Shown: positions 1 through 5,516 of the stretch, one piece after another
How positions within the stretch are numbered: the stretch's first letter is position 1
Layout: the number at the start of each line of letters is the position of its first letter
NCBI GenBank assembly: GCA_964431545.1
Contig: CAYSLC010000247.1
Location: forward strand, 1-7,459
Direction of reading: 5' to 3'
Origin: CAYSLC01 sp964431545
Lineage (GTDB): Bacteria > Desulfobacterota > Desulfobacteria > Desulfobacterales > JAABSP01
Length of the DNA: 7,459 nt
The notes under the pieces: model-generated
What the model saw: only the letters and a program-made list of their open reading frames with translations
Told to the model about the DNA's origin: nothing
The model's database searches: none
Program-made: the position numbers and the translations under genes

Positions 1-574
1 CGCCGGTGCCGGTGATGGGGTAAACGAGCTGCCACAGGTCGATGATGCACTCGGTGCAGAACTTGAGGAGCCGGTGGGCGAACTCGGGGTCTTCGAAGTA
101 GTCGATGTACAGCTCGTCGCCCCGGAGTTTGAGCGCCAGGTTTTGCACGCCGGTCACGTTGATGTCCCCCACCACGCGGCCGTGGGTGGATTTGAGGTAA
201 TCGATCTGCTCCAGCACCTCCTTCATCGGGGAAGTCCGGGGCAGATCGGGCCGGGTCAGCCGTTCGCAGGCGTCCTTGGACAGGTTCAGGGGCATGGCCC
301 AGGGAAGGGCGCCGTCCTCGAAAACGATTTCGCAGCCGAAGACCGCCGGCAGCATCACCATTCCGAAGGTAATGAGGGGCTTTGGATCGGGATCGGGGTT
401 ACCGAGCCCCACGTCGCCGAACCGGTCGTGGAGGGCCTTTTGCATCTTGGCCTGGGTCTCCACCCGGTAGTCCGGGTCGTAATAGTAGTCCCGGCCGAAT
501 GCGATGTCGTAATTCTTCAGCCACCAGTCCGGGTAAAAGCCGACTCCAAGCGGTATGTGCGGTTTTTGTGCCAC
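1..574 (-). CDS. URO-D superfamily protein (uroporphyrinogen decarboxylase-like), 3' part outside window
   Basis: The minus strand reads open from GTG 574 to the left edge, giving the N-terminal 191 residues of a longer protein. An AGGAG (585-581) lies 6 nt before the GTG, and an in-frame TGA (607-605) with no start codon in between fixes the start. The sequence resembles URO-D superfamily proteins of anaerobes, especially residues 136-170 (GDINVTG, then a LRGDELYIDYFEDPEFAHRLL-like helix), where this fold usually has a 'DPE..H.LL' segment. The arginine-rich N-terminal porphyrinogen-binding motif of true HemE is absent; this end instead has aromatic-rich GVGFYPDWW (10-18) and RDYYYDPDYR (28-37). 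A haem-pathway role is therefore unlikely. Relatives include corrinoid/CoM methyltransferases (MtaA/CmuA type), but the C-terminal metal-binding residues needed to judge this lie outside the window. It is transcribed divergently from the TRAP operon. Family assignment is fairly sure; function is unknown. Confidence 0.8.
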   Translation of the reverse strand, partial: MAQKPHIPLGVGFYPDWWLKNYDIAFGRDYYYDPDYRVETQAKMQKALHDRFGDVGLGNPDPDPKPLITFGMVMLPAVFGCEIVFEDGALPWAMPLNLSKDACERLTRPDLPRTSPMKEVLEQIDYLKSTHGRVVGDINVTGVQNLALKLRGDELYIDYFEDPEFAHRLLKFCTECIIDLWQLVYPITGTG

Positions 575-638
575 GAGGATCTCCTTTTCTATCTTTCGTC
601 CGAGTCATAAATGGCGTTTTGCCTCTTGCCCATCCGGT

Positions 639-711
639 ATCATTCAAATTGTGTGCCAGCTTATAATCGTCCGGCGATTTACCGGTTGTCCTCTCGGCAT
701 CATTCGAATTG
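639..711. repeat. Two degenerate copies of an ATCATTCRAATTG box, 60 nt apart
   Basis: ATCATTCAAATTG (639-651) recurs as ATCATTCGAATTG (699-711), 12 of 13 identical. Read on the minus strand, the similarity extends into the candidate -24 element: about 19 of 25 positions match between the segment around 658-636 and that around 717-697, with one base missing in the second copy. The missing base shifts the second copy out of sigma-54 spacing. It could be a duplicated promoter or operator box, or a chance local duplication. Confidence 0.4.
644..658 (-). promoter_or_regulatory. Candidate sigma-54 promoter for the URO-D-like gene (near match)
   Basis: On the minus strand, TGGCAC (658-653), a 5-nt spacer and TTGA (647-644) match the sigma-54 pattern TGGCAC-N5-TTGC except that the invariant -12 GC is GA. 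The GG-to-GA spacing is the required 10 nt. Transcription would start near 632, leaving a leader of about 58 nt before the GTG at 574. The -12 mismatch lowers confidence. The site gains some weight from the perfect sigma-54 promoter on the other side of the same intergenic region and from the activator gene nearby. Confidence 0.4.
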
Positions 712-736
712 GGCCCAGGTCTGTTGCCGGGAATGC

Positions 737-881
737 AGAGCCCGTCCGAAAACCGTATCGTTCGGCCCCATGCTGCGTTCTCGCGCTTTTTCAATTCTCG
801 AAATAGTCCCACGGTTCCCGCGGTTGAAAAAGCGCTGCGGCCCTGTCTGAGACCAAAATCTGCGGTTTTCGGATCGGCGCT
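737..881. repeat. Palindromic repeat element, copy A (diverged)
   Basis: This 145-nt segment aligns without gaps to 5307-5451. My base-by-base count over 741-875 gives 102 of 135 identical (about 76%). Its ends are inverted: TCCGAAAACCG at 745-755 is matched by CGGTTTTCGGA at 863-873, and the outer flank AGAGCC on the left is echoed as GGCGCT on the right. The interior is also partly self-complementary (GCGCTTTTTC near 784-793 against GAAAAAGCGC near 826-835). It contains no gene; open frames across it are in arbitrary phases. It lies inside the divergent regulatory region, between the left-facing promoter and the GGTG cluster. It resembles a small non-autonomous inverted-repeat (MITE- or REP-like) element. 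Confidence 0.7.
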
Positions 882-909
882 TACCGACCGGGGGATTGCA
901 GCATTCAGG

Positions 910-996
910 GGCGGTGGTCCCGCCAGCACCACTTCGGCCGGCCGGATTTGGTGCAATTTTGCAATAACCCCTTCTGCCGGTGCAAATCAACACCGG
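910..996. promoter_or_regulatory. Candidate upstream activator sites (GGTG/CACC inverted-repeat cluster)
   Basis: Several overlapping inverted repeats sit 100-190 nt upstream of the predicted TRAP transcription start. They are GTGGT...ACCAC (914-918/928-932), GCACCA...TGGTGC (926-931/949-954), TGCAA-TT-TTGCA (952-963) and the perfect CCGGTG-N8-CACCGG (977-996). GGTGCAA occurs twice in the same orientation (950-956 and 979-985). Activators of sigma-54 RNA polymerase usually bind dyads about 80-200 nt upstream, so position and symmetry both fit. Binding by the activator encoded at 5614-7407 is inferred only. Confidence 0.45.
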
Positions 997-1070
997 AGAA
1001 TCTCTCCTTTTGGACCGAGGTTTTCCCCTAACTGCCTCGGGAACCGGGAGAAACATTCGCCGGAAAGCCC

Positions 1071-1085
1071 TGGCACAGGAATTGC
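1071..1085 (+). promoter_or_regulatory. Sigma-54 (-24/-12) promoter of the TRAP operon
   Basis: TGGCAC (1071-1076), spacer AGGAA and TTGC (1082-1085), followed by T, match the sigma-54 consensus at every conserved position with the exact 10-nt GG-to-GC spacing. Transcription should begin near 1097. This gives a leader of about 228 nt before the ATG at 1325. No comparably good sigma-70 promoter is visible between here and the gene. A gene for a sigma-54 activator lies just beyond the operon. Confidence 0.85.
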
Positions 1086-1096
1086 TTTGGAATACA

Positions 1097-1324
1097 TCGA
1101 CCATCGGGCGGTCAAGTGGACCCGGCCCCCGACCCGTTTTCGCCGGCGGTTCCGAGTCGAAGGGACCGGGCGCCGCCCGGCAAGCTGGGCGCCAGGGGGC
1201 TCGGCACCCCACCCATCGTCCGACTCGAGTCCCGGCCCAATGACTGTTCCCGGGGAGTCCGGTTCAGGTCGAGATGTACTCGACAACAGTGGGCAACCAT
1301 AACACAAACGAAAGGGAGGCTTTT
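1097..1324 (+). other. Long GC-rich 5' leader of the TRAP operon
   Basis: The predicted transcript carries about 228 untranslated nucleotides. Short hairpins are visible: CCGGG-CGCCG-CCCGG (1166-1180), GGGG/CCCC pairing around 1195-1210, and GTCGAG-ATGTA-CTCGAC (1268-1284). I recognise no known riboswitch, and no terminator-type hairpin plus T-run is present. An ATG at 1274, in frame with the gene, lies inside the last hairpin; it has no ribosome binding site and would bury the signal peptide, so it is not taken as the start. Confidence 0.4.
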
Positions 1325-2428
1325 ATGAAGTACGTAAGCAAGGTGTTGGCGATTGGTCTGGTGGTGATTCTGGCGGCGGCGTTCACGCTGCCCTCAGCCG
1401 CCGTGGCAGCCGACAAACCTGAATTCGTCTGGAAGGTTCAGTCCTCCTGGCCCCGGGGAAGCGGTCTGCACTATTTGCAGATGCGCACCCTGGACTTCAT
1501 TGAAAACTGGACCCACGGCCGGGTGAAATTCGAGCGCTTTTCCGCGGGCGAGATCGTCCCAGGCTACGAGACGTGGAACGCTGTCCAGCGCGGCATCATT
1601 CCCGCCGGGCTGGCCTGTACATGCTACACCATGCGCACCAACTGGACCAGCGGCATGTACTGCTCGGCTCCGGGGCTGGGGCCGGTGGAGAAGATGGCCT
1701 TCTATCACGGCACCGACGACGTGCAGGACACCAAGAACTACGAAGCTCCCGCGTGGAAACTTCTCGATAAAATCGGCCTCGAGCAGTTCGGGGTCAAGAT
1801 CCTGCCCAGCGCCATGCAGACCACCGAGACTTTCGTCTACTCCACCAAGCCGATCAACTCCATCGAGGACTTGCAGAAGCTCAAGATCCGGTCGGTAGGT
1901 GTGCGCGGGGACGTCTTCAAGCACGCCGGATGCTCGGTGGTGGGCATGCCCGCCGGAGAGGTCATCCCCGCGATGGAGCGCGGCGTGATCGACGCCTGCG
2001 AATTCGCCAACTTCTTCGGCGACATTCCCCTGGGATTCGCCGACGCGGCCAAGTACATCTACTTCAATCCCTACAGTTCCTCGCCGTGCAACCTGATGTT
2101 CTTCGTGAACAAGGCGGAATGGGAGAAGGTTCCGGCCGACCTGCAGAAGCGGATCAAGGAAGCCTCCTTCGAGTCCATGAAGTGGTCCCTGGCCGAGTGC
2201 CTGTTCCTCGATTTTCTGGCCATGCGCAAGGCCGAAAAGGAACACAAGGCCGAGGTCGCCGTCATTCCCATGGAGGTGGGCAAGTTCATCCACGAGAAGG
2301 CCGCCGAATTCTATCAGATCAAGATGAAAGAAGATCCGGAAATGGCCGAGTACATGCGCCTGCACAAGGAGTTCTTCGAAAAGGAAGGGTACGGGGAATA
2401 CATCAAGTTCGTCAACGACCTGTTGTAA
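1325..2428 (+). CDS. TRAP transporter periplasmic substrate-binding protein, DctP family (TakP-like)
   Basis: This 367-residue protein would capture an organic acid in the periplasm and deliver it to the DctQ/DctM permease encoded next. ATG 1325 is chosen because GGGAGG (1314-1319) lies 5 nt upstream and the protein then begins with a Sec signal peptide: K2 and K6, a hydrophobic core at 7-22, and probable cleavage after the AVA-A region near 28-29. Family features include GRVKFERFSAGEIVPGYETW (65-84), LKIRS with the usual carboxylate-binding arginine (R189), and GEVIPAMERGVIDACEF (211-227). Q165, R189 and E226-F227 fall where TakP-type 2-oxoacid binders have Q, R and E-W ligand and metal residues; this comparison is from memory. 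The length is normal. Seven cysteines remain after cleavage, including a C98-x-C100 pair, which is many for an exported binding protein. The family is secure; the substrate is probably a small carboxylate but is not determined. Confidence 0.93.
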   Translation: MKYVSKVLAIGLVVILAAAFTLPSAAVAADKPEFVWKVQSSWPRGSGLHYLQMRTLDFIENWTHGRVKFERFSAGEIVPGYETWNAVQRGIIPAGLACTCYTMRTNWTSGMYCSAPGLGPVEKMAFYHGTDDVQDTKNYEAPAWKLLDKIGLEQFGVKILPSAMQTTETFVYSTKPINSIEDLQKLKIRSVGVRGDVFKHAGCSVVGMPAGEVIPAMERGVIDACEFANFFGDIPLGFADAAKYIYFNPYSSSPCNLMFFVNKAEWEKVPADLQKRIKEASFESMKWSLAECLFLDFLAMRKAEKEHKAEVAVIPMEVGKFIHEKAAEFYQIKMKEDPEMAEYMRLHKEFFEKEGYGEYIKFVNDLL

Positions 2429-2446
2429 TTCTCATCCGGACACCGG

Positions 2447-2471
2447 GGCCGGCCCGTTCGGTGGGCCGGCC
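2447..2471 (+). repeat. Strong intercistronic hairpin after the binding-protein gene
   Basis: GGCCGGCCC (2447-2455) and GGGCCGGCC (2463-2471) form a perfect 9-bp GC-only stem with a 7-nt loop, extendable by a G-T and a G-C pair. It begins 19 nt after the stop codon and is followed by CTCCCC rather than a T-run, so it is not a standard intrinsic terminator. Such hairpins behind a binding-protein gene often protect the upstream mRNA, allowing more binding protein than permease. That role is inferred here. Confidence 0.65.
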
Positions 2472-2494
2472 TCCCCCACAGGGAGCGCGGTTAT

Positions 2495-3010
2495 ATGAAG
2501 ATATTCCTCCATGGAATCAACACCCTCAACGAGTGGGTGGGCAAGGCCGTGTCTTGGCTCTTTTTGGCGCTGATCGCCTCGGTCTGCATCGACCTGTTCA
2601 CCCGGTTTTTCACCGGCCGGAGCACGGATTGGGCCTTTGACATCAACTACATGATCTACGGGACCAATTTTATGCTCGCCGGCGCCTACACGCTCAAGCA
2701 CAACGCCCATGTTCGCGTCGACGTCATTCACCAGAAATTCTCTCCGCGGGTGCGGGCGATTCTCGAATGCGTGTTTTACCTCCTGATCATGTTTCCCCTC
2801 TGCGGTTTCATGCTCCATGCCACCTGGCTCGATTTCGTGAACGCGGTCCGGATGCAGGAGGTCTCCATCGTCAGTTCCTGGCATCCTCCCGTCTATCATT
2901 ACAAGGCGGTCATGCCCCTGACGTTCGCCCTGCTCATCCTGCAGTCGATCGCCAATTTCATTCCCAACCTGGTTACGGCAGTCAAGGGAGGCACTGATGA
3001 CGACAAATGA
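2495..3010 (+). CDS. TRAP transporter small permease subunit, DctQ family
   Basis: This 171-residue membrane protein matches the DctQ small subunit, which pairs with DctM in the inner membrane. Four hydrophobic segments are visible at about 16-37, 50-67, 88-110 and 136-156. The typical loop after the second segment is present (KHNAHVRVDV, 68-77), as is the family tryptophan-rich N-terminal region. The length is normal. ATG 2495 follows AGGGAG (2480-2485) at 9 nt, a slightly long spacing that could give weaker translation than the binding protein. The gene follows the binding-protein gene after 66 nt containing a strong hairpin, and its end overlaps the start of dctM by 14 nt, which suggests translational coupling. 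Confidence 0.93.
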   Translation: MKIFLHGINTLNEWVGKAVSWLFLALIASVCIDLFTRFFTGRSTDWAFDINYMIYGTNFMLAGAYTLKHNAHVRVDVIHQKFSPRVRAILECVFYLLIMFPLCGFMLHATWLDFVNAVRMQEVSIVSSWHPPVYHYKAVMPLTFALLILQSIANFIPNLVTAVKGGTDDDK

Positions 3011-4331
3011 ACTCTACGCGGTGTTGATGGTCATCGGACTCCTGGGCGGCGTTGTCATCGGGTTTCCGGTCGCTTTCATGCTGGCCGGCCTGGGCATCAT
3101 CTTCGGCGCCTTCGCCTTCGGCACCGGCCTGGCCTCGTACCAGGCGGCGCTGAATACCTTCGGCGTCATGTCCGGCTGGTCCCTGCTGGCCATCCCGTTG
3201 TTCGTCTATATGGGGGTGGTGCTCGAAAAGGCCCAGATCGCCGAAAATCTCTACCTCGGTCTTCGCCTCTTGCTGGGGCCTATCCGGGGCGGCCTGGCGA
3301 TCGCCACCATGGGCATCGCCACGCTCTTTGCGGCCTGCACCGGCATCGCCGGGGCGTCGGTCATCGCCATCGGTCTGATCGCCATGCCGTCGATGCTCAA
3401 ATACGGCTACAGCAAAAAGATCGCCAGCGGCGCCGTTTGCGCCGGCGGGGGGCTGGGGGTGATCATTCCCCCGAGCATCATGATGATCCTGTACGGACCG
3501 GTTGCCGGCGTGTCCATCTCCCTTCTGTTCATGGCGGCGGTCCTGCCGGGTCTGCTCATGGCCGTTTTGTACATCCTGTATATCGGCGGCGCCTGCTTCT
3601 TCAAGCCCGAAATGGGGCCCCCGTTGACGGAGGAGGAGGCCGCCCAGTATACCCGAATGGACCTGGTCCGGCTTCTGGTGGTCTCGGGCCTGCCGCCGGC
3701 GGCCCTGGTCTTCTTCGTTCTGGGCAGCATCTTCTTCGGCCTCGCAGCGCCCACCGAAGCGGCCGCCCTCGGGGGACTGGGGGCCCTGATCATCACTGCC
3801 GGCTACGGAAAGCTCAACCTCAACATGCTCAAGGAGACCGGCTACAGCGCGCTGAAGATCAGCACCTTCATCATGTGGCTGGTTCTCGGCGCCAAGTTCT
3901 TCATGTCGACCTTCAACAAGCTGGGCGGCGGAGATCTCATCGCCAGTTCCCTGCTGGGTTTGGACGTGGGGCCCAACATGCTCCTGCTCGTGATGCTTGC
4001 CCTTATTTTCGTGCTGGGCATGTTCATGGACTGGATCGGCATCCTTCTAGTGATCATTCCCATCTTCGGCCCGATCGTCAAAACCATGGGGTGGGACCCG
4101 CTGTGGTTCGCCATGATGTTCTGCATCACGCTGCAGATCAGCTACATCACGCCGCCGTTCGCCTACTCCATCTTCTATCTCCACGGCATCGCGCCGCCGG
4201 AGGTGAAGTTGACCGACATCTATTACGGCTGCGTGCCGTTTATCGTGATTCAGTTTGTGGTCCTGATCATCCTGTTTTTCTGGCAGGATCTGGCCCTTTA
4301 CCTGCCCGATCTAATGCTGGCGAACAAATAG
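2997..4331 (+). CDS. TRAP transporter large permease subunit, DctM family
   Basis: This 444-residue, highly hydrophobic protein is the ion-coupled transport subunit of the TRAP system. DctM-family landmarks occur in order: LAIPLFVYMG (64-73), GIAGASVIAIGLIAMPSM (116-133), GYSKK followed by a glycine-rich stretch and IIPPSIMMILYG (156-167), LAAPTEAAALG (249-259), GMFMDWIGI (341-349) and ITPPFAYS (384-391). The two PP motifs lie in the re-entrant hairpin regions of this fold. The length is typical for a stand-alone large subunit, so there is no DctQ-DctM fusion. ATG 2997 has AGGGAGG (2985-2991) 5 nt upstream and lies inside the end of dctQ. Codon use is strongly GC-rich (one 60-nt line, 3301-3360, is 73% GC by hand count). 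I see no frameshift or missing segment. Confidence 0.95.
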   Translation: MTTNELYAVLMVIGLLGGVVIGFPVAFMLAGLGIIFGAFAFGTGLASYQAALNTFGVMSGWSLLAIPLFVYMGVVLEKAQIAENLYLGLRLLLGPIRGGLAIATMGIATLFAACTGIAGASVIAIGLIAMPSMLKYGYSKKIASGAVCAGGGLGVIIPPSIMMILYGPVAGVSISLLFMAAVLPGLLMAVLYILYIGGACFFKPEMGPPLTEEEAAQYTRMDLVRLLVVSGLPPAALVFFVLGSIFFGLAAPTEAAALGGLGALIITAGYGKLNLNMLKETGYSALKISTFIMWLVLGAKFFMSTFNKLGGGDLIASSLLGLDVGPNMLLLVMLALIFVLGMFMDWIGILLVIIPIFGPIVKTMGWDPLWFAMMFCITLQISYITPPFAYSIFYLHGIAPPEVKLTDIYYGCVPFIVIQFVVLIILFFWQDLALYLPDLMLANK

Positions 4332-4350
4332 CCACCGGCACAGAATCTGC

Positions 4351-4370
4351 CGCCAGGGATCCCCTTGGCG
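4351..4370 (+). repeat. Small hairpin between dctM and the crotonase gene
   Basis: CGCCAGGG (4351-4358) pairs with CCTTGGCG (4363-4370), giving 8 bp including one G-T pair and a 4-nt loop. It lies in the 61-nt gap after the dctM stop codon. There is no T-run after it, so read-through into the next gene is expected, perhaps with some attenuation or mRNA processing. Confidence 0.45.
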
Positions 4371-4392
4371 CCGCAACGAAAGGAGAAATACC

Positions 4393-5178
4393 ATGAGTTA
4401 TGAGTCCATCCTCTACGAAGAGCAGGGCGAAATCGGAGTGTTAACCCTGAACATGCCTGAAAAGAGAAACGCCCTGGGCGTGGCCGCTGAAAAGGAAATA
4501 GCCGCGTGTCTCCATGATGCCGGGGAGCGACACGCCGTCAAGGTGATTGTTCTGAGAGCCAACGGACCGGTATTCTGTGCCGGACATGATCGTGCCGAGA
4601 TCCTGAATCAGCCTCTGTCCAACATTCGGCGATTGTTTCAGACCTCCTATAATCTGATGACCGCCATCCGCTCGGTTCCCCAGTGCGTTATCGCCGAAGT
4701 CCATTCCATTGCCATGGCCGGTGGATGCCATCTGGCGGCCGGATGCGATCTGATTACCGCCGGTGCCGAAAACGCACGGTTCGGCATGACCGGCCTGATC
4801 TATTCCTACAATTGTTCGACACCGACCGTAGCGGTAAGCCGCTGCGTTGGACAGAAAAAATGCATGGAAATGCTGATGACAGCCAAGCTGTATAGTGCTG
4901 AAGAATCCCGGGAAATGGGCCTGGTCAATTTTGTCTTTCCAGATGACCAGCTCCACGAAAAGACCCTTGAGGTGGCCAAGGACATCTGTAAATCGAGCAA
5001 ATTTGCCATCTATCAATCAAAAACAGTTTTTTATGCCCAGGTGGAAATGACCGAATTCCAAGCCTACATGTACGCCAAGGAAATGATGGCGCAACAGGGA
5101 ACCAGCGTCAACTCCACCGAGGGGTTCGAGGCGTTTATCGGCAAGCGCGATCCGGTCTGGAACGACGATACCTTTTAA
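4393..5178 (+). CDS. Crotonase-fold protein (enoyl-CoA hydratase/isomerase family, ECHDC3-like)
   Basis: This 261-residue protein belongs to the crotonase superfamily, which acts on acyl-CoA thioesters in the cytoplasm. The CoA-site segment NMPEKRNALG (20-29), oxyanion-hole strands FCAGHD (61-66) and AMAGGCHLAAGCD (107-119), and a C-terminal helix region ending KRDPVW (251-256) are visible. Its length is normal for a single-domain member. H113 stands where enoyl-CoA hydratase has its first catalytic Glu, and the FGMTGL segment (130-135) lacks the second (usually FG.PE). The pattern, including CSTPTVAVSR (141-150), resembles ECHDC3-like proteins, so ordinary hydratase activity is doubtful; an isomerase, hydrolase or other reaction is possible. 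ATG 4393 follows AGGAG (4381-4385) at 7 nt. It is the last operon gene, 61 nt after dctM. Base composition is clearly lower in GC than the permease genes, which may reflect separate recruitment. Confidence 0.88.
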   Translation: MSYESILYEEQGEIGVLTLNMPEKRNALGVAAEKEIAACLHDAGERHAVKVIVLRANGPVFCAGHDRAEILNQPLSNIRRLFQTSYNLMTAIRSVPQCVIAEVHSIAMAGGCHLAAGCDLITAGAENARFGMTGLIYSYNCSTPTVAVSRCVGQKKCMEMLMTAKLYSAEESREMGLVNFVFPDDQLHEKTLEVAKDICKSSKFAIYQSKTVFYAQVEMTEFQAYMYAKEMMAQQGTSVNSTEGFEAFIGKRDPVWNDDTF

Positions 5179-5213
5179 TCACACGGCCGCCGGTCAGTGG
5201 GGATGGGACATGG

Positions 5214-5241
5214 AAAGGGCGCCCCGCGCGGGGCGCCCTTT
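5214..5241. terminator. Perfect 28-nt palindrome, probable bidirectional terminator of the TRAP operon
   Basis: AAAGGGCGCCCC, loop GCGC, GGGGCGCCCTTT forms a perfect 12-bp stem whose A/T ends supply a short T-stretch on either strand, followed on the plus strand by CGCTTT. It begins 36 nt after the crotonase stop codon. The T-run is weak, but stem strength and position at the operon end fit an intrinsic terminator. Confidence 0.75.
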
Positions 5242-5306
5242 CGCTTTGCCGGGCATGGACACACGGGGCCGGCGATGCGCCGATCGACGTTCCCGAACCC
5301 CACATT

Positions 5307-5451
5307 AGAGCCGATCCGAAAACCTCATCTTTTAGCCCCATGCGGCGTTCTCGCTCTTCTTCGACCCTCAAAATAATCTTGCTAATCCTGCAGTTAAAAA
5401 AGAGCTGCGGCTTTGCCTGGAACCAAAAGATGAGGTTTTCGGATCAACTCT
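5307..5451. repeat. Palindromic repeat element, copy B (well preserved)
   Basis: The core (5313-5445, 133 nt) is bounded by perfect 21-bp inverted arms: GATCCGAAAACCTCATCTTT plus T at 5313-5333 and its complement at 5425-5445. Similarity continues outward (AGAGCC on the left; AACTCTT on the right, complement AAGAGTT) and inward (CCCCATGC region against CCAGGC; TCTCGCTCTTCTTC against its weaker complement near 5393-5406). The whole segment could fold into one long imperfect hairpin. It aligns ungapped with copy A at 737-881, in the same orientation. No obvious target-site duplication is seen, and no gene lies inside. It sits between the operon terminator and the activator promoter. Confidence 0.75.
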
Positions 5452-5516
5452 TGGCGTATTGCGGCTGCGTTGACATTCGGAAATCGGCTTTTCCGGGTAC
5501 GGGGTGTGGTCGGTTT

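Noticed and set aside
399..956. 185-codon open frame on the minus strand overlapping the URO-D-like start
   Set aside because: It is a frame-shifted shadow of the URO-D-like gene at its left end and of noncoding repeat DNA at its right end. The URO-D-like frame has the good ribosome binding site and family similarity.
700..1212. 170-codon open frame on the minus strand across copy A and the promoter region
   Set aside because: It overlaps the repeat element, the perfect sigma-54 promoter and the candidate activator sites. Its composition is arginine/proline-rich as expected for antisense GC-rich DNA, and it resembles no family I know.
1274..1324. Upstream in-frame ATG extending dctP by 17 codons
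   Set aside because: It has no Shine-Dalgarno sequence, lies inside a small hairpin, and would place polar residues before a standard signal peptide.
1394..2365. 323-codon antisense open frame opposite dctP
   Set aside because: Long antisense frames are common opposite GC-rich genes. The sense frame has a signal peptide, a ribosome binding site and clear family motifs.
5470..5475. TTGACA as a -35 element for the activator gene
   Set aside because: No acceptable -10 lies 16-18 nt downstream; the sequence there is GC-rich around TTCCGGG.
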